This document shows, piece after piece, positions 1 through 8,975 of a DNA stretch of 15,928 bases; the stretch's first letter is position 1; each line of letters opens with the position of its first letter. The stretch spans positions 1 to 15,928 of the forward strand of contig CAKPVW010000046.1 in NCBI GenBank assembly GCA_934196075.1, given 5' to 3'. The translations under genes were made by a program, and so were the position numbers. The DNA is from an uncultured Anaerovibrio sp. GTDB lineage: Bacteria > Bacillota > Negativicutes > Selenomonadales > Selenomonadaceae. Below the pieces are notes generated by a model. It worked only from the letters and a program-made list of their open reading frames with translations, was not told the origin of the DNA and searched no databases.

Positions 1-1230
<1,230 letters not shown>

Positions 1231-1251
1231 TCTCCCAAATTCTGACTAACC

Positions 1252-1298
1252 TATCCCTGCTAATAATTTTTGCTTGTCAAATAGTATTAGCAGGGGTA
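1252..1298. repeat. Inverted repeat after gdhA, embracing the tRNA-Pro promoter
   Basis: The perfect 11-base arms CCCTGCTAATA (1255-1265) and TATTAGCAGGG (1285-1295) flank a 19-base loop. The stem can extend to 1252/1298 with one G-U pair. No T-run follows on either strand, so it is not a standard intrinsic terminator. The loop contains the -35 box of the tRNA promoter and the right arm fills most of the -35/-10 spacer. It could be a gdhA mRNA 3'-end structure or an operator. Confidence 0.75.
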
Positions 1299-1302
1299 TA
1301 AT
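1274..1302 (+). promoter_or_regulatory. Sigma-70 type promoter for tRNA-Pro
   Basis: TTGTCA at 1274-1279 and a consensus TATAAT at 1297-1302 are separated by exactly 17 bases. Transcription would start at about 1308-1310, just before the first tRNA base at 1313. Confidence 0.85.
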
Positions 1303-1312
1303 TAATCGTTGT

Positions 1313-1389
<77 letters not shown>

Positions 1390-1400
1390 GATTGAAATTC

Positions 1401-1424
1401 AGCACCGCTCAGCGGTGCTTTTTT
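1401..1424 (+). terminator. Intrinsic terminator of tRNA-Pro
   Basis: The stem AGCACCGC (1401-1408) / GCGGTGCT (1412-1419) has a TCA loop and is followed by a T-run to 1424. It lies 11 bases past the tRNA CCA end. Confidence 0.93.
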
Positions 1425-1436
1425 CATAGGAAAATA

Positions 1437-1465
1437 TTGCATGTTTTTTCCTGAAAGTGTATAGT
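1437..1465 (+). promoter_or_regulatory. Probable promoter of pncB
   Basis: TTGCAT at 1437-1442 and TATAGT at 1460-1465 are spaced by 17 bases. This gives a start near 1472 and a leader of about 40 bases. A second AT-rich match, TATAAC, lies at about 1473-1478 but lacks a -35 box. Confidence 0.65.
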
Positions 1466-1512
1466 AAAATGGTATAACAATTTTTTTAACATTACGATTA
1501 GAGGCGAGCTTT

Positions 1513-2961
1513 ATGACACAATTTTCCACCCGCAATATTAGCATGATGATGGATTTGTACGAAATGACCATGGCCAATGGTTACTTTGCCAACAATGATA
1601 CACAGCCCAAGGTAATTTTTGACATTTTCTACCGCAAAAATCCTGACGAAGGTGGCTTTGCCATTTTTGCAGGTTTGGAGCAAATTCTAGAATACATTGA
1701 AAATATGCATTTCTCCCAGCAGGATATTGAATATTTTGCCTCCTTGCAGCTGTTCTCGCAGGAATTTCTTGACTATCTGAAGGATTTTCATTTCAGCGGC
1801 GATATCTACGCTTTCCCAGAAGGCACTATTATGTATCCTAATGAGCCCTGTGTCACTGTTGTGGCTCCCCTCATCGATGCTCAGCTGGTGGAAACTGCTC
1901 TGCTGGCTCTAGTAAATCACCAATCCTTAATTGCCACCAAAACCAGCCGTATTGTCCGAGCTGCTGATGGTCGGGCTGTTTCCGATTTTGGTGCCCGCCG
2001 TGCCCATAATATGGATGCAGCTGTCTATGGAGCCAGAGCTGCTTATATTGCCGGAGCTGTTGGTACAGCTACTGTATTAGCTGGCCAAAAATTCAATATT
2101 CCTGTCAGCGGCACCATGGCTCACAGCTGGGTAATGTTCTACAAGGATGAATTTGAGGCCTTTAAAAAATATGCGGAGGTATATCCTGATTCCACGGTAT
2201 TGCTGGTAGATACCTATGATGTAATCCATTCTGGCATCCCTGCTGCCATTCGAGTAGCCAAAGAGATTTTAGAGCCTATGGGCAAGCGCCTCAAAGGTAT
2301 TCGCATCGACTCCGGTGACCTGGCATATCTTTCCAAACGAGTTCGGAAAATGCTGGATGATGCAGGTTTAGATGATTGCAAAATTGTAGTTTCCAATAGT
2401 CTGGATGAATACACTATTAGTTCCATTCTCAATCAGGGTGGCCAAATTGATGCCTTTGGTGTAGGCGAACGCTTAATTACCGCCAAAAGCGACCCTGTCT
2501 TTGGGGCAGTTTACAAGATTACGGCGGTAGAAAACAATGGCAATTATGAGCCTCGCATCAAAGTATCTGAAACAGTAGAAAAAATTACCAATCCTGGCTT
2601 CAAACGGGTATATCGCGTTTATGGCGAAGAAGGCTATGCTGTGGCAGATCTATTAACCAGCTTTGACGAGGAAGTTGATATGACCAAGCCATATCGCTAT
2701 GTTGATCCTGAGAAACCTTGGAAGAATCGCTTCTTTGAAAACTGTACCTGCAAGGAACTGCAGCAGCTTGTTATCAAAGACGGGAAGCGCACTCAGACAG
2801 CCCCTACCCTGGAAGAAATTCGCAACTATGTTAAGGAGCAGCTCACCTCCGAAATTTGGCAGGAAGAGCAGCGCTTTGAAAATCCTCATAAACATTATTT
2901 AGATATGAGTCCCGATTATTACGACATGAAAATGTCTCTTTTACATAATCTAAGAGGATAG
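1513..2961 (+). CDS. pncB: Nicotinate phosphoribosyltransferase
   Basis: Joins nicotinate to PRPP, with ATP use, to give nicotinate mononucleotide: the salvage entry to NAD (EC 6.3.4.21). Cytoplasmic; 482 residues, within the long bacterial form. Family marks: the N-terminal MMMDLYEMTMANGYF (about 11-25), FDIFYRKNPDEGGFAIFAGL (about 36-55), GTMAHSWVMFY with the conserved His at about 204 (the phosphorylated His of the family), and RIDSGDLAYLSKR (about 264-276), which binds the phosphoribosyl group. The ATG at 1513 has an AGAGGCG site about 8 bases upstream and starts at the conserved N-terminus. It is a single gene with its own promoter. A hairpin overlaps its stop codon and a longer terminator-like stem follows at 3036-3094. 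Confidence 0.95.
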   Translation: MTQFSTRNISMMMDLYEMTMANGYFANNDTQPKVIFDIFYRKNPDEGGFAIFAGLEQILEYIENMHFSQQDIEYFASLQLFSQEFLDYLKDFHFSGDIYAFPEGTIMYPNEPCVTVVAPLIDAQLVETALLALVNHQSLIATKTSRIVRAADGRAVSDFGARRAHNMDAAVYGARAAYIAGAVGTATVLAGQKFNIPVSGTMAHSWVMFYKDEFEAFKKYAEVYPDSTVLLVDTYDVIHSGIPAAIRVAKEILEPMGKRLKGIRIDSGDLAYLSKRVRKMLDDAGLDDCKIVVSNSLDEYTISSILNQGGQIDAFGVGERLITAKSDPVFGAVYKITAVENNGNYEPRIKVSETVEKITNPGFKRVYRVYGEEGYAVADLLTSFDEEVDMTKPYRYVDPEKPWKNRFFENCTCKELQQLVIKDGKRTQTAPTLEEIRNYVKEQLTSEIWQEEQRFENPHKHYLDMSPDYYDMKMSLLHNLRG

Positions 2962-2994
2962 TTTCTCCCAAAGTCCAGACTATCCTCCCCTTAG
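2950..2994 (+). repeat. Hairpin overlapping the pncB stop codon
   Basis: GAGGATAGT (2954-2962, containing the TAG stop) pairs perfectly with ACTATCCTC (2979-2987). The stem continues as CTAA (2950-2953) with TTAG (2991-2994) around a CCC bulge. There is no T-run, so this may be an mRNA 3' structure rather than a terminator. Its loop carries the element shared with the gdhA 3' end. Confidence 0.6.
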
Positions 2995-3035
2995 GCATGA
3001 GACTACAAATCGACTAAACTACATAAAACTTAAAT

Positions 3036-3094
3036 AACATGGTGAAAATACTGTAGCAGAATATAACTGCTTATGATATCTTCACCATGTTTTA
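3036..3094 (+). terminator. Terminator-like long stem after pncB
   Basis: AACATGGTGAA (3036-3046) pairs with TTCACCATGTT (3081-3091). An inner stem AGCAG (3055-3059) / CTGCT (3067-3071) sits inside. A TTTTATTTT tract follows, fitting rightward termination of pncB before the converging minus-strand genes. Confidence 0.7.
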
Positions 3095-3110
3095 TTTTGA
3101 CAAAATAGAC

Positions 3111-3140
3111 AAAAAAAGAGCCACCCTCAAAGGATGGCTC
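3111..3140 (-). terminator. Intrinsic terminator of the mmdDEB cluster
   Basis: Read on the minus strand: the stem GAGCCA...TGGCTC (3140-3135 with 3123-3118), continued by AGG/CCT across one mismatch with a 3-base loop, followed by seven T (3117-3111). It begins about 25 bases after the mmdB stop. Confidence 0.92.
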
Positions 3141-3165
3141 CAAATCATATACATTATTTACTATT

Positions 3166-4302
3166 TTATTTTGCTCCCAACATAGCCAGCATAGTACCAG
3201 CTGCTACAGCTGTACCGATAACACCTGCCACATTAGGGCCCATTGCATGCATCAGCAGGAAGTTGGAAGGATTTGCCTTCTGACCTACAATCTGAGATAC
3301 ACGAGCAGCCATAGGAACGGCAGATACACCAGCGGAACCAATCAAAGGATTAATCTTCCAGCCGGAGAGACGGCACATAACCTTGCCCAGCAAAACACCA
3401 GCAGCAGTACCACCAGCGAAGGCCACCAGACCAAGAGCAATAATCTCCAAAGTCTGAATGGTCAGAAAGTGCTCAGCACTCATGGTCATACCAGTACCGG
3501 TTGCCAAAAAGATGGTAACGATATTGCAGAGCGCATTCTGAGAAGTATCAGACAGACGCTCAGTTACGCCGGATTCACGGAACAAATTGCCCAACATCAG
3601 CATGCTGATCAGGGCAGCTACAGGCGGTAACAATAAGGAAATCAAGATTGCGGCCGCGATAGGGAAAACTACCTTTTCAAAATGAGTAACGTTGCGGAGC
3701 TGATCCATCTTGATCTCACGCTCCTTCTGGTTAGTGCACAGCTTCATAATAGGTGGCTGAATCAGTGGCACCAAAGACATATAAGAATATGCTGCTACTG
3801 CAATAGCACCCAAAAGATTTGGTGCCATCTTGGAGGCCATATAGATAGCGGTAGGGCCATCTGCGCCACCAATGATACCAATAGCAGATGCCTCCTGAGC
3901 TGTAAAGCCCAAGCACATAGCACCAGCCAAGGCGATAAATACACCAAACTGAGCAGCTGCACCCATGAACAGAGTATTTGGATTAGCCAAAAGCGGACCA
4001 AAATCTGTCATGGCTCCTACACCAAGGAAAATCAATGGTGGGAAGATCTCATATTTGATACCATAATTGATAACCTGCATAACGCCTGGCTCCTCCAGGA
4101 AGCCGGTAGCAGGAAAGTTAGCCATAATACAACCAAATGCAATAGGAGCCAAAAGCAACGGCTCATATTCCTTGCCAATAGCCATGTACAGCAGGACAAT
4201 ACCTACAATGATCATCGCCAAATTACCCATGGTAAAAGCTGCAAAACCACTGTCCAGCCATACGGACTGCAAGGAAATCGCAAACGCATCAAAAATTTCC
4301 AT
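3166..4302 (-). CDS. mmdB: Sodium-pump decarboxylase beta subunit (methylmalonyl-CoA decarboxylase type)
   Basis: Integral membrane subunit that decarboxylates carboxybiotin and couples this to Na+ export. At 378 residues it is close to the short MmdB/GcdB forms and shorter than the roughly 430-residue enterobacterial OadB. Multiple hydrophobic segments run through the chain. The family motif [13 protein letters not shown] has its ion-binding Asp at about 148 (equivalent to Asp203 of Klebsiella OadB). The C-terminal [14 protein letters not shown] (about 322-335) and [16 protein letters not shown] (about 354-369) match the second conserved polar region. The ATG at 4302 has an AAGGGG site about 11 bases upstream. 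It follows mmdE by 30 bases. The substrate cannot be read from beta alone; the epsilon-like neighbour favours methylmalonyl-CoA, but glutaconyl-CoA or oxaloacetate remain possible. Confidence 0.93.
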   Translation of the reverse strand: MEIFDAFAISLQSVWLDSGFAAFTMGNLAMIIVGIVLLYMAIGKEYEPLLLAPIAFGCIMANFPATGFLEEPGVMQVINYGIKYEIFPPLIFLGVGAMTDFGPLLANPNTLFMGAAAQFGVFIALAGAMCLGFTAQEASAIGIIGGADGPTAIYMASKMAPNLLGAIAVAAYSYMSLVPLIQPPIMKLCTNQKEREIKMDQLRNVTHFEKVVFPIAAAILISLLLPPVAALISMLMLGNLFRESGVTERLSDTSQNALCNIVTIFLATGTGMTMSAEHFLTIQTLEIIALGLVAFAGGTAAGVLLGKVMCRLSGWKINPLIGSAGVSAVPMAARVSQIVGQKANPSNFLLMHAMGPNVAGVIGTAVAAGTMLAMLGAK

Positions 4303-4332
4303 TAATTAATGCACCCCTTGTGTCTAAGATTT

Positions 4333-4491
4333 TTAAAATTTTCTCAGGGCAATCACCTTGGCAGAATCGGTCCAATTCTGACGAGCTGCCGGACGAATTG
4401 CCTTAATGCGAGAAAATCCTATTCCCATTGCAGCCAATGCCCCTGCGATTACTGCTACTGTGTCCTTGTTTACACCATTTGTTACTGCCAT
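4333..4491 (-). CDS. mmdE: Small epsilon-type subunit of the Na+-pump decarboxylase
   Basis: A 52-codon gene that is easily missed. It begins with ATG at 4491 behind a perfect GAGGAGG site (4506-4500, 8-base spacing) and ends with TAA at 4333. The product (starts MAVTNGVNKDTVAVIAGALA, ends ALRKF) matches the C-terminal third of the upstream delta subunit: by my eye alignment 29 of 45 positions are identical, including GALAA-GIGFS and AIRPAAR. In Veillonella parvula methylmalonyl-CoA decarboxylase, the roughly 55-residue MmdE likewise copies the delta C-terminus, and epsilon is known there to stabilise the complex. It has no membrane segment of its own. Its position between delta and beta, with strong translation signals, supports a real gene. 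Confidence 0.92.
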   Translation of the reverse strand: MAVTNGVNKDTVAVIAGALAAMGIGFSRIKAIRPAARQNWTDSAKVIALRKF

Positions 4492-4526
4492 AATAATTGC
4501 CTCCTCATTCGTCTAAAAAATAAACA

Positions 4527-4886
4527 TTACTTGTCATTTCTCAAACCATTAATACGAGCAGCTCCGATCCAACTGTTTCTCGCTGCTGGCCGAATCGCTC
4601 TGATTTGAGAAAAACCAATACCATAGGCTGCCAATGCACCTGCAATAGCCGCCACAGTCTCTCCACTGACCCCCGCTGCTACCGCTGGAGCTGCCGCCTT
4701 TGCAGGAGCCGCCTTCCTTGGTGCTGCTTTTTTTCTTGGAGCAGCCGCTGGGGCCTTCTTCGCCTTCTTGGTTGGGTCAATAAAATGAATCAACCTGATA
4801 AAAAGGTTCAGGAGAGCCAATACCGCAAATACAATTGTCATATTGATTAACATTATGACAGCTGGATTTGTCATCTCTTTTTCCAT
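4527..4886 (-). CDS. mmdD: Na+-pump decarboxylase delta subunit
   Basis: 119 residues with the delta-subunit layout: one N-terminal membrane helix (about 9-34), a Lys/Ala/Pro-rich linker (about 40-72), then a C-terminal domain (about 73-119) that is nearly the same as the epsilon protein. In this family delta anchors the carboxyltransferase and biotin carrier to the membrane beta subunit. The ATG at 4886 has an AAGGCGG site upstream; an in-frame ATG at 4874 is possible but has a poorer site. It is the first gene of the delta-epsilon-beta set, with 35 bases to mmdE. No alpha gene precedes it: the next gene upstream is cbiK, 237 bases away. The methylmalonyl-CoA assignment rests on the epsilon gene and small subunit sizes. 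Confidence 0.9.
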   Translation of the reverse strand: MEKEMTNPAVIMLINMTIVFAVLALLNLFIRLIHFIDPTKKAKKAPAAAPRKKAAPRKAAPAKAAAPAVAAGVSGETVAAIAGALAAYGIGFSQIRAIRPAARNSWIGAARINGLRNDK

Positions 4887-5123
4887 ATAGACACCGCCTT
4901 AAATTATAGTAAAACATCCACTGTTATTAGCATCTCCATTATACCACGCCGATGCTCCACAGCTTTCTAACAATACCCTTGTATATTATAACAGAAAATT
5001 CACACATATAAAAGTAAGATATCAGAATAATTTTCATAACCATTTGTTATGGAGATATTATATCCACCCTGTCATTAGCGCAGCATCCCGCACCTGCAAA
5101 AGTAGAGAACATCGGACATCTCG
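4887..5123. other. Intergenic region between cbiK and mmdD, with small palindromes
   Basis: 237 bases, AT-rich. Besides the promoter candidate it holds a perfect 6-base inverted repeat, CATAAC-N5-GTTATG (5035-5051), and GATAT-T-ATATC at about 5054-5064. No terminator with a T-run is visible after cbiK, so how that operon ends is unclear. No riboswitch or gene of convincing size was recognised. Confidence 0.5.
4938..4946 (-). promoter_or_regulatory. Extended -10 promoter candidate for mmdDEB
   Basis: On the minus strand TGG-TATAAT (4946-4938) is a perfect extended -10 element. I see no good -35 at 16-18 bases, which an extended -10 can tolerate. Transcription would start at about 4931, leaving a leader of about 45 bases. 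A second TATAAT nearer the gene (about 4904-4899) lacks both supports. Confidence 0.55.
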
Positions 5124-5924
5124 TTATGATTTCAGAAAATTTGCCAATTTCTTTATATACAGTCTACGGAAGGCTTCATATTCCCCCAGCCCCGCTGTGG
5201 AATAACGAACTTCCAAGCCAGCCTGCCCAAGACGATTTTTCCAGGAATCTTCCTGATCTCCAGCCAAATCGTAGGTTGCATGGTTGCCACCAGCTAACAG
5301 CAGCGGCCTCAAATATACCTTGCGGCAGCCTTTCGCCTTTAATCGCTGGAGAACATCCTGCTGATTAGGATAATCATCTGGCTCCACAACACCAATATGT
5401 ACAGGCCACTTCTGCTCATCCGCAAAATTCTGTAAATATTCATATACCACATTGTGATGATGAGGTGAACCATGCCCCATCAGCACCAAATCCTCATCTG
5501 GAGCCAAATCAGACAATTGAAAAAACGACTTGATGTCATCCGCTATGGCCAGGAAATCCCCCGGTGACGCTGCAGTTAGCACAGGCTCCATAAAGCCTAG
5601 CTGCTGAAATACCTGCTCATATTCCTGCAAGATTGGCATAATTTTCTTTTGCCATTCCTCTCCAGGTGTCAAATGAGTTGGCATCACTGCCACCATTTCA
5701 TAGCCCTTTACCTGCAAATCTCCCAAAACCTCTGCTAATGGCGGGAAAATATATCCTTCCCTAGCCATTTTGCGACGCAAAAAATCACTGGTCCAGGCCT
5801 CATAAATATCATATTCCTTACCAAAGGTCTTTGTTAAATCTAATAACAAGCTATCAATGCAGCGTTTCTTAACCTGAATATCACCTACACCAAAGCCAAC
5901 GACAACAATCGCTTTATTCATCAT
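5124..5924 (-). CDS. cbiK: Anaerobic sirohydrochlorin cobaltochelatase
   Basis: Inserts Co2+ into sirohydrochlorin (or its precorrin-2 form), the first committed step of anaerobic cobalamin synthesis; cytoplasmic. 266 residues, the usual CbiK size (about 264). The three metal-site residues fit the Salmonella enzyme (His145, Glu175, His207): His151 in LMGHGSPHHHN, Glu181 in GVVEPDDYPNQ and His215 in LLLAGGNHATYDLAGD. The start overlaps the glmM stop by 4 bases (ATGA at 5924-5921). A second ATG at 5921 gives a better 7-base distance from the AGGGAG site, so the true start may be one codon later. It is the last gene of the cda-glm run and lies upstream of mmdDEB, fitting a B12-dependent methylmalonyl-CoA route. 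Confidence 0.93.
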   Translation of the reverse strand: MMNKAIVVVGFGVGDIQVKKRCIDSLLLDLTKTFGKEYDIYEAWTSDFLRRKMAREGYIFPPLAEVLGDLQVKGYEMVAVMPTHLTPGEEWQKKIMPILQEYEQVFQQLGFMEPVLTAASPGDFLAIADDIKSFFQLSDLAPDEDLVLMGHGSPHHHNVVYEYLQNFADEQKWPVHIGVVEPDDYPNQQDVLQRLKAKGCRKVYLRPLLLAGGNHATYDLAGDQEDSWKNRLGQAGLEVRYSTAGLGEYEAFRRLYIKKLANFLKS

Positions 5925-7279
5925 TTTGCTCCCTGTTCAGTTACTACTACATCGGCAATTTTCTGACAAATAATCTCCAACTGAGCCTGATCTGGTCCCT
6001 CAGCCATAACACGAATCAAAGGCTCTGTGCCAGAAGGACGCACCAAAATACGGCCATCTCCCCCTAGCTCCTCCTCACCAGCTTTGATAGCAGCAGCAAT
6101 ATTCTCATTCTGTTCCCAGCCATCCTTGGACTTTACTAAAACATTTACCAAAAGCTGAGGATAGCTCACCATAAGCTCGTTTAGCTCAGAAGCCTTTTGG
6201 CCGCTTCTCTTGATGGCGCTAAGAGTCTGCAGGGCAGTAACAGGACCATCGCCAGTGGTACTAAAATCAGAGAAGATAATATGCCCAGACTGCTCACCGC
6301 CCAGGTTGTAGCCATTAGCCAGCATATTTTCCAGTACATAGCGATCTCCCACCTTGGTTATCTCTGCTCGGCCATTCAGGCCCTTAATAGCTTTATGGAA
6401 GCCAATATTCGCCATAACAGTAGTAACGACAGTGTTGTTTTTCAAGGTGCCGGCAGCAATCATTTCCTTGGCACACATTATCAGCATGTGGTCACCATCT
6501 ATAACATTGCCCTTTTCATCCACACAGAGACAACGGTCGGCGTCACCATCATGGGCAATGCCGAAATCTGCGCCCAGCTCAACAACCTTCTTCTGCAGAA
6601 CCCCCAAATGAGTGGAACCGCAATTGTCATTGATATTAACACCATTTGGCTGGTCATTAATCACCACCAAATCTACTCCAAGGGATTTCAAGATAGTGGG
6701 CATAGCTTCATAGGCTGCACCATTAGCACAATCCAAAACTATTTTCATACCGTCAAAGCGTTCCTTAGTGGTGGAAAGCACAAAATCAATATACTCGTTA
6801 ATCATCTCATGGCAATATTCCACTGTTCCCATCTTGGCACCAGAGGCACGATAAAGAGTATCATCCTGTTCAATAGCCATAACGATATTTTCCAGCTCAT
6901 CCTCTACAGCATCCGGCAATTTATAGCCATTGCCCCCAAAGAATTTGATGCCATTGTCGTGGAATGGATTATGAGATGCGGAGATTACAATACCTGCCTG
7001 AGCCTTGTGCTTCTTGGTCAAAAAAGCAATGGCAGGCGTAGGTATGATACCAGCAGATATTGCCTTGCCTCCTGCAGAGCAAATACCTGCCATCAAAGCA
7101 GCTTCAAACATCTGCCCAGAAATACGGGTGTCTCTGCCTATGAGGATGACAGGCTGTTCATCACCACAGGACTCACCAAAATACAAGGTTGCTGCCCGAC
7201 CCATACGATAGGCAAGCTCTGGAGTAAGCTCCAAATTGGCTTCGCCACGAACACCATCAGTACCAAACAATCTTGACAT
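5921..7279 (-). CDS. glmM: Phosphoglucosamine mutase
   Basis: Converts glucosamine-6-phosphate to glucosamine-1-phosphate for UDP-GlcNAc and peptidoglycan (EC 5.4.2.10). 452 residues. The N-terminus MSRLFGTDGVRGEAN is the family start. The phosphoserine loop GIVISASHNPFHDNGIKFFG places the catalytic Ser at 102, the same number as in E. coli. The Mg2+ loop DGDADR lies at about 244-249, and the phosphate-binding RPSGTEPLIRVMAEG is near the C-terminus. I chose the ATG at 7279: GGGAGG lies 10 bases upstream, while an upstream in-frame TTG at 7297 overlaps that site. In Firmicutes glmM commonly follows cdaA-cdaR and CdaR/CdaA interact with GlmM; here a flavoprotein gene sits between. Confidence 0.97.
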   Translation of the reverse strand: MSRLFGTDGVRGEANLELTPELAYRMGRAATLYFGESCGDEQPVILIGRDTRISGQMFEAALMAGICSAGGKAISAGIIPTPAIAFLTKKHKAQAGIVISASHNPFHDNGIKFFGGNGYKLPDAVEDELENIVMAIEQDDTLYRASGAKMGTVEYCHEMINEYIDFVLSTTKERFDGMKIVLDCANGAAYEAMPTILKSLGVDLVVINDQPNGVNINDNCGSTHLGVLQKKVVELGADFGIAHDGDADRCLCVDEKGNVIDGDHMLIMCAKEMIAAGTLKNNTVVTTVMANIGFHKAIKGLNGRAEITKVGDRYVLENMLANGYNLGGEQSGHIIFSDFSTTGDGPVTALQTLSAIKRSGQKASELNELMVSYPQLLVNVLVKSKDGWEQNENIAAAIKAGEEELGGDGRILVRPSGTEPLIRVMAEGPDQAQLEIICQKIADVVVTEQGAK

Positions 7280-7341
7280 AAATAAAAAACCTCCCAAAAG
7301 CCAAATCTAAAAATAAACTATTCAGAATTATTTACATTAAC

Positions 7342-8958
7342 CTATATATTATGCCTTTTTTCACGCAAAAATGCAAGTGTACTGTTCATACCGTCCAGCG
7401 CAGCACTCATAATGCCGCCAGCATATCCTGCCCCCTCTCCCATAGGGTAAAGTCCTGGCGTACTAACCGATTGATAGCTTGCTCTATCTCTAATAATGCG
7501 ACAAGGGGCTGAAGAACGTGTTTCCACCCCAGTCATAACTGCCCCCTTATCCGCAAAGCCCTTTATTTTTCTTTCCCAAAATGGCAATGCCGACTCCATC
7601 ATCTGAGTAACAAAACTAGGTAAACATTCATGCAAATCCACCGTTTTTACGCCTGGTCTATAGCTAGGAGTTGTCAGAAACTCCTGAGATCCCTTTTGGC
7701 CTGTCAAAAAATCTCCTACTGTTTGTATCGGAGCACAATAGTTTTTTCCTGCCAGCTCATAGGCCATTTTTTCCCACTGGCGCTGAAACTGAATTCCCCC
7801 CAATACATGATTAGCAAAATCATCTGTATTCACTGTAACCAGGATAGCCGAATTAGCCACACCACTATTGCGATGGTAATTACTCATACCATTAGTAACC
7901 ACGCCACCCTTTTCAGAGGCCGCAGCTACTACCTGACCGCCAGGACACATACAGAAAGAATAAGCTCCCCTGCCTGTGCTGCGATCATTATAGGTAAGAG
8001 CATAATCAGCTACAGGCAGAAGGGGACTGCCTGCATCCTCTCCATATTGAGCTTTGTCAATCCATGCCTGAGGGTGCTCGATACGCACACCAATAGCAAA
8101 GGGCTTGGCTTCCATAGCTATGCCTTTTTCCCATAGCATATGATAGGTATCTCGGGCTGAATGACCAATCCCCATAAATACTGCACTGGTGGCAATACTC
8201 TCCTGATTATTTACCTCTATGCCCAACAGTTCTCCAGCAGCGCCAATTTGCAGCCCTGTTACCTGAGCCTCAAATCTTATTTCTCCTCCCAGACGAATAA
8301 TCTCCAGGCGGATATTTTTTACTACCTGACGCAAAAGATCCGTACCAATATGAGGTTTGTGCATATATTTTATCTCTGGCGGTGCCCCTGCCCCTACAAA
8401 ATCCTCCAACACCTGACTCATAAGGGGATCATTTACTCGGGTAGTCAACTTGCCATCAGAAAAGGTTCCTGCTCCTCCCTCACCAAATTGCACATTAGAA
8501 ACTTCGTCAAAGGCTCCCCCCTGCCAAAATTTCTCTATATCCCGATGCCTGCTATCTACATCTCTGCCTCGCTCTAATACAATAGGCTTATAGCCATGAC
8601 GAGCCAAGGTCAAGGCTGCAAACATACCTGCTGGACCAAATCCCACTACTACAGGGGGCTGTTCCCCATCTGCCAGTCTGTGCACAGGCAGCTTTTCCTG
8701 TGGCTGATCTTTAACCAGCTGAATGTTTTTGTCCCTTCTAAGGCTGGCCAATAGCTTCTTTTCGTTAGCAGATACCCTTACATCTAACATATAAACGAAG
8801 CGAATCGGTGCACCATGAAATCTTCTGGCATCAATAGCCTTACGCACAATTAGCACCTCACTAATTTCTTGAGGTGCTAAATTTAAACGCTTGGCAGCCA
8901 ATTCCTCCAAAGAACTTTTGTCATTAAAGCTAACATTAAAATTCAAGATACGAATCAC
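7342..8958 (-). CDS. FAD-dependent oxidoreductase of the COG2509 type, function unknown
   Basis: 538 residues. An N-terminal small domain of about 95 residues is typical of this family. It is followed by a Rossmann dinucleotide site, PPVVVGFGPAGMFAALTLAR (GxGPAG at about 106-111) with the acidic strand end VLERG. The flavin-site GTFSDGKLTTR is at about 165-175. The C-terminal PMGEGAGYAGGIMSAALDGM is the second FAD-contact motif. No membrane segment; probably cytoplasmic. The reaction is not established for this family, and I infer none. Start choice: GTG at 8958 lies 7 bases after AGGAG, whereas the in-frame TTG at 8964 would be only 2 bases from it. It is 17 bases from cdaR and 62 from glmM in the same operon. 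Confidence 0.9.
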   Translation of the reverse strand: MIRILNFNVSFNDKSSLEELAAKRLNLAPQEISEVLIVRKAIDARRFHGAPIRFVYMLDVRVSANEKKLLASLRRDKNIQLVKDQPQEKLPVHRLADGEQPPVVVGFGPAGMFAALTLARHGYKPIVLERGRDVDSRHRDIEKFWQGGAFDEVSNVQFGEGGAGTFSDGKLTTRVNDPLMSQVLEDFVGAGAPPEIKYMHKPHIGTDLLRQVVKNIRLEIIRLGGEIRFEAQVTGLQIGAAGELLGIEVNNQESIATSAVFMGIGHSARDTYHMLWEKGIAMEAKPFAIGVRIEHPQAWIDKAQYGEDAGSPLLPVADYALTYNDRSTGRGAYSFCMCPGGQVVAAASEKGGVVTNGMSNYHRNSGVANSAILVTVNTDDFANHVLGGIQFQRQWEKMAYELAGKNYCAPIQTVGDFLTGQKGSQEFLTTPSYRPGVKTVDLHECLPSFVTQMMESALPFWERKIKGFADKGAVMTGVETRSSAPCRIIRDRASYQSVSTPGLYPMGEGAGYAGGIMSAALDGMNSTLAFLREKRHNI

Positions 8959-8975
8959 TGTCAATCTCCTATATT

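Noticed and set aside
5075..5119. 14-residue minus-strand frame after cbiK (starts MSDVLYFCRCG)
   Set aside because: It has a weak ribosome site and no supporting context; a frame this short is expected by chance, so it is not called as a leader peptide.
4887..5123. Cobalamin riboswitch near cbiK/mmdD
   Set aside because: No B12-box-like sequence or matching stem set was found, and cbiK is upstream of this region, not downstream.
6197..7276. Long plus-strand open frame opposite glmM
   Set aside because: It is antisense to a full-length gene with all catalytic motifs, has no ribosome site or family resemblance, and its composition is what a reversed coding strand yields. The same holds for the long plus-strand frames opposite mmdB (3247-4305) and ilvE (11044-12033).
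7280..7297. Longer glmM form starting at TTG 7297
   Set aside because: It would place the start over the GGGAGG ribosome site; the ATG at 7279 gives the exact family N-terminus and puts the catalytic Ser at 102.
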